DNA from: Streptomyces sp. CoH27
GTDB lineage: Bacteria > Actinomycetota > Actinomycetes > Streptomycetales > Streptomycetaceae
NCBI RefSeq assembly: GCF_020181035.1
Contig: NZ_JAIQYY010000014.1
Coordinates: 1-64,000, forward strand
Direction of reading: 5' to 3'
DNA: 64,000 nucleotides
In this document: positions 60,812 through 64,000 of the stretch, one piece after another
Layout: each line of letters starts with the position of its first letter
Position numbering within the stretch: the stretch's first letter is position 1
Position numbers and translations under genes: made by a program
Notes under the pieces: generated by a model
What the model saw: the letters and a program-made list of their open reading frames with translations, nothing else
The model's database searches: none
Told to the model about the DNA's origin: nothing

Positions 60812-62114
60812 CTGCAGGCCAGCCCTTCCAGTACGTCGGCGAGTGCGCGCACCCCGGCCAGGCAGTCGTCCTCGGCGGCGAACTCGGCCGGGGAGTGCGA
60901 GACACCGGTGGGGTTGCGCACGAACAGCATGGCGGTCGGGATGCTCCCGGCGAGGATCCCGGCGTCGTGTCCGGCGCCGGTCCCGAGGACGGGCACGGTC
61001 AGGCCGGTGTCCGTGCCGGTGTCCTTTCCCAGGATGCGGCCGAGTTCGTCGCGCAGGGCGTGGTCGAACTCGACGACGGGCGTGAAGGACTCCCGTACGA
61101 CGTCGAGATCGATGCCGTGGGCGTCGGCGTACTCCCGCGCGGCCTTCTCGATGCCGCCGACGACGGTGTCCAGGGTGTCCTGGTCGGCGGCGCGGGAGTC
61201 GAGCCAGCCGCGCACGAGGGAGGGGATCGCGTTGACCCCGTTGGGCTCCACCGCGATCTTGCCGAAGGTGGCGACGGCCCCGGCGAGCCGGGCCTCGCGG
61301 CGGGCGGCGAGCACGGTCTCGGCGTACGACAGCATCGGGTCGCGCCGGTCCACCAGCCGGGTGGTGCCGGCGTGGTTCGCCTCGCCCCGGAAGTCGAACC
61401 GCCAGCGCCCGTGCGGCCAGATGGCGCTGGCGATGCCGACCCGGTCGCCGGACAGGTCCAGCGCGCGGCCCTGTTCGACGTGCAGCTCGACGAAGGCGCC
61501 GATCCGGGCCAGCCGCTCGGGGTCGGCCCCGAGGGCGTCGGGGTCGTATCCGGCGGCCTCCATGGCCCGCGGCAGCGTGACCCCGTCCCCGTCGGTCAGC
61601 CGGTGCGCCTGCTCGACGGTCAGCTGCCCGGCGGTGAGCCGGGAGCCGACGCAGGCGAGCCCGAAGCGGGCCCCTTCCTCGTCCCCGAAGTTGACGATGG
61701 CCAGGGGCTTGGTGAACCGCGCTCCCCTCCCGCGCAGTTCGTCCAGGGCGGCGAAGGAGGACACGACCCCGAGGGGCCCGTCGAAGGCGCCGCCGTCCGG
61801 CACCGAGTCCAGATGCGACCCGGTCACGACCGCGTCCCCGGCGGCCGGGTCCCCGGCCCAGGCCCACTGATTCCCGTTCCGGTCGACCTCGTAGGCCAGC
61901 CCACGCGCCTCGGCCTGCTCCTCGAACCAGGCCCGGCACTCGGTGTCGGCCCCGGTCCAGGCGTAGCGCCGGTATCCCTTGGAGTCGGGGTGCCGCCCGA
62001 TGGGGAGCAGCTCGCGCCACATCTCCTGGAAGGAAGGGGCGGCCGAAGCGGCAGACGGCGACGAGGGCTCAGCCCCCACCGGACCGTTGCCGCTCAGCTC
62101 GGCGGAGCGCTGGG

Positions 62115-62118
<4 letters not shown>
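60808..62118 (-). CDS. M20-family amidohydrolase (allantoate-amidohydrolase-like), possible N-formylglutamate deformylase
   Basis: The 436-residue protein belongs to the M20/hydantoinase-carbamoylase family (allantoate amidohydrolase, N-carbamoyl amino acid hydrolase). The binuclear metal ligands appear in VTGSHLDSVPDGGAFDGPLG, FGDEEGARFG and ELHVEQGRALD; GAGHDAGILAG and RNPTGVSHSPAEFA are also family-typical. In the hut operon its logical role is hydrolysis of N-formylglutamate to glutamate and formate, the step for which no hutG is present. The name allantoate amidohydrolase is only by similarity. The GTG start overlaps the hutU stop by 4 bp, and its stop overlaps the hutF start. Confidence 0.9.
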
Positions 62119-63779
<1,661 letters not shown>

Positions 63780-63803
63780 CGTCTGCCTCCTCCTGTTACT
63801 ACG

Positions 63804-63841
63804 TCTATTCACATCCTGTAGGTCTGAATAGAACTAGTCAA
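63804..63841 (-). promoter_or_regulatory. hut operon promoter with overlapping palindromic operator
   Basis: On the minus strand TTGACT (63836-63841) and CAGGAT (63813-63818) are 17 nt apart. Covering the spacer and -10 is a perfect inverted repeat, TCTATTCA (63804-63811) with TGAATAGA (63825-63832), and its A/T richness stands out against the surrounding G+C. Such a layout suggests repression by a dimeric regulator. Confidence 0.7.
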
Positions 63842-63919
63842 TACATCGGAGGCCCCCCGTTCGCGCGCCGCCGGTGTTTGGCTGGACAGGTACCTGAGGC
63901 GGAGACGAGGGGAGACGCT

Positions 63920-64000
63920 GTGGAGCGGGACATCCAGACCGAGGCCCAGGACCGCGCCGCCCGGCGGGACGAGGCGGTGCGCGCCGCCGTGGAGCAGGGG
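63920..64000 (+). CDS. Start of an unidentified gene running off the right edge
   Basis: Only 27 codons are present, beginning GTG and encoding MERDIQTEAQDRAARRDEAV and a few more residues: charged, probably helical. GGGGAG lies just upstream, which supports the start. It is divergent from hutU with a shared 140-bp regulatory region. I cannot name the family. As a divergent neighbour of the operator it could be a regulator, but that is guesswork. Confidence 0.55.
   Translation, partial: MERDIQTEAQDRAARRDEAVRAAVEQG

Overview
The window is high-GC actinobacterial chromosome and almost certainly Streptomyces. The evidence is strong third-position G/C bias, frequent GTG/TTG starts, WhiB and SigI-type regulators, FbiA/FbiB, class-E-sortase-type LAETG protein, many LCP proteins and an rRNA-operon leader of the Streptomyces type at the left edge. 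From memory, the gene order follows the core-chromosome stretch of S. coelicolor from about SCO3020 to SCO3074. I see no prophage, insertion sequence, CRISPR array or tRNA gene.

Left part (1-24 kb). The first 300 bases are the tandem promoters and leader of an rRNA operon that transcribes leftward out of the window. Next come SpoIIM-like and RDD membrane proteins, ahcY, a cation-diffusion-facilitator transporter and a leftward GDP-mannose block (manA, SIS-domain isomerase-like, Trm112-like, manB). These are followed by a DUF3499 protein, a minimal metallopeptidase-like protein, a DUF5719 protein coupled to a giant GT2 glycosyltransferase, and whiB. Rightward from the whiB promoter region lie a previously unannotated 31-codon cysteine-rich leader ORF, a cysteine dioxygenase, the F420 genes fbiA-fbiB, a DNA glycosylase and, leftward, a nucleotidyltransferase that probably makes GDP-mannose.

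Middle part (24-40 kb). Five LytR-CpsA-Psr (LCP) genes lie within about 10 kb, interrupted by a GT2 glycosyltransferase and a hotdog thioesterase. After them come a Csp-type copper-storage protein behind a secreted beta-propeller protein, an acyl-CoA dehydrogenase and UDP-glucose dehydrogenase.

Right-middle part (40-58 kb). Two M19 dipeptidase paralogues flank a MerR/old-yellow-enzyme pair; one paralogue has lost every recognisable metal ligand. Then purK-purE, a GtrA protein, a two-component system and a POT peptide transporter. A compact four-gene leftward operon follows, made of secreted and wall-anchored proteins (LPQTG protein, DUF916/WxL-interacting-like protein, Ig-like membrane protein, LAETG protein) and bracketed by an inverted pair of a roughly 70-bp repeat. 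Beyond it is the SigI-type partner-switching module: anti-sigma kinase, STAS antagonist and divergent sigma gene.

Right end (58-64 kb). A leftward, translationally coupled histidine-utilisation operon, hutU - M20 amidohydrolase - hutF - hutI, has a clear palindromic operator at its promoter. A divergent gene runs off the right edge.

Translation signals vary. Many genes have good Shine-Dalgarno sites, several pairs overlap by 4 bp (GTGA/ATGA), and a notable subset has a TANNNT-like -10 box 6-7 nt before the start codon, suggesting leaderless mRNAs.
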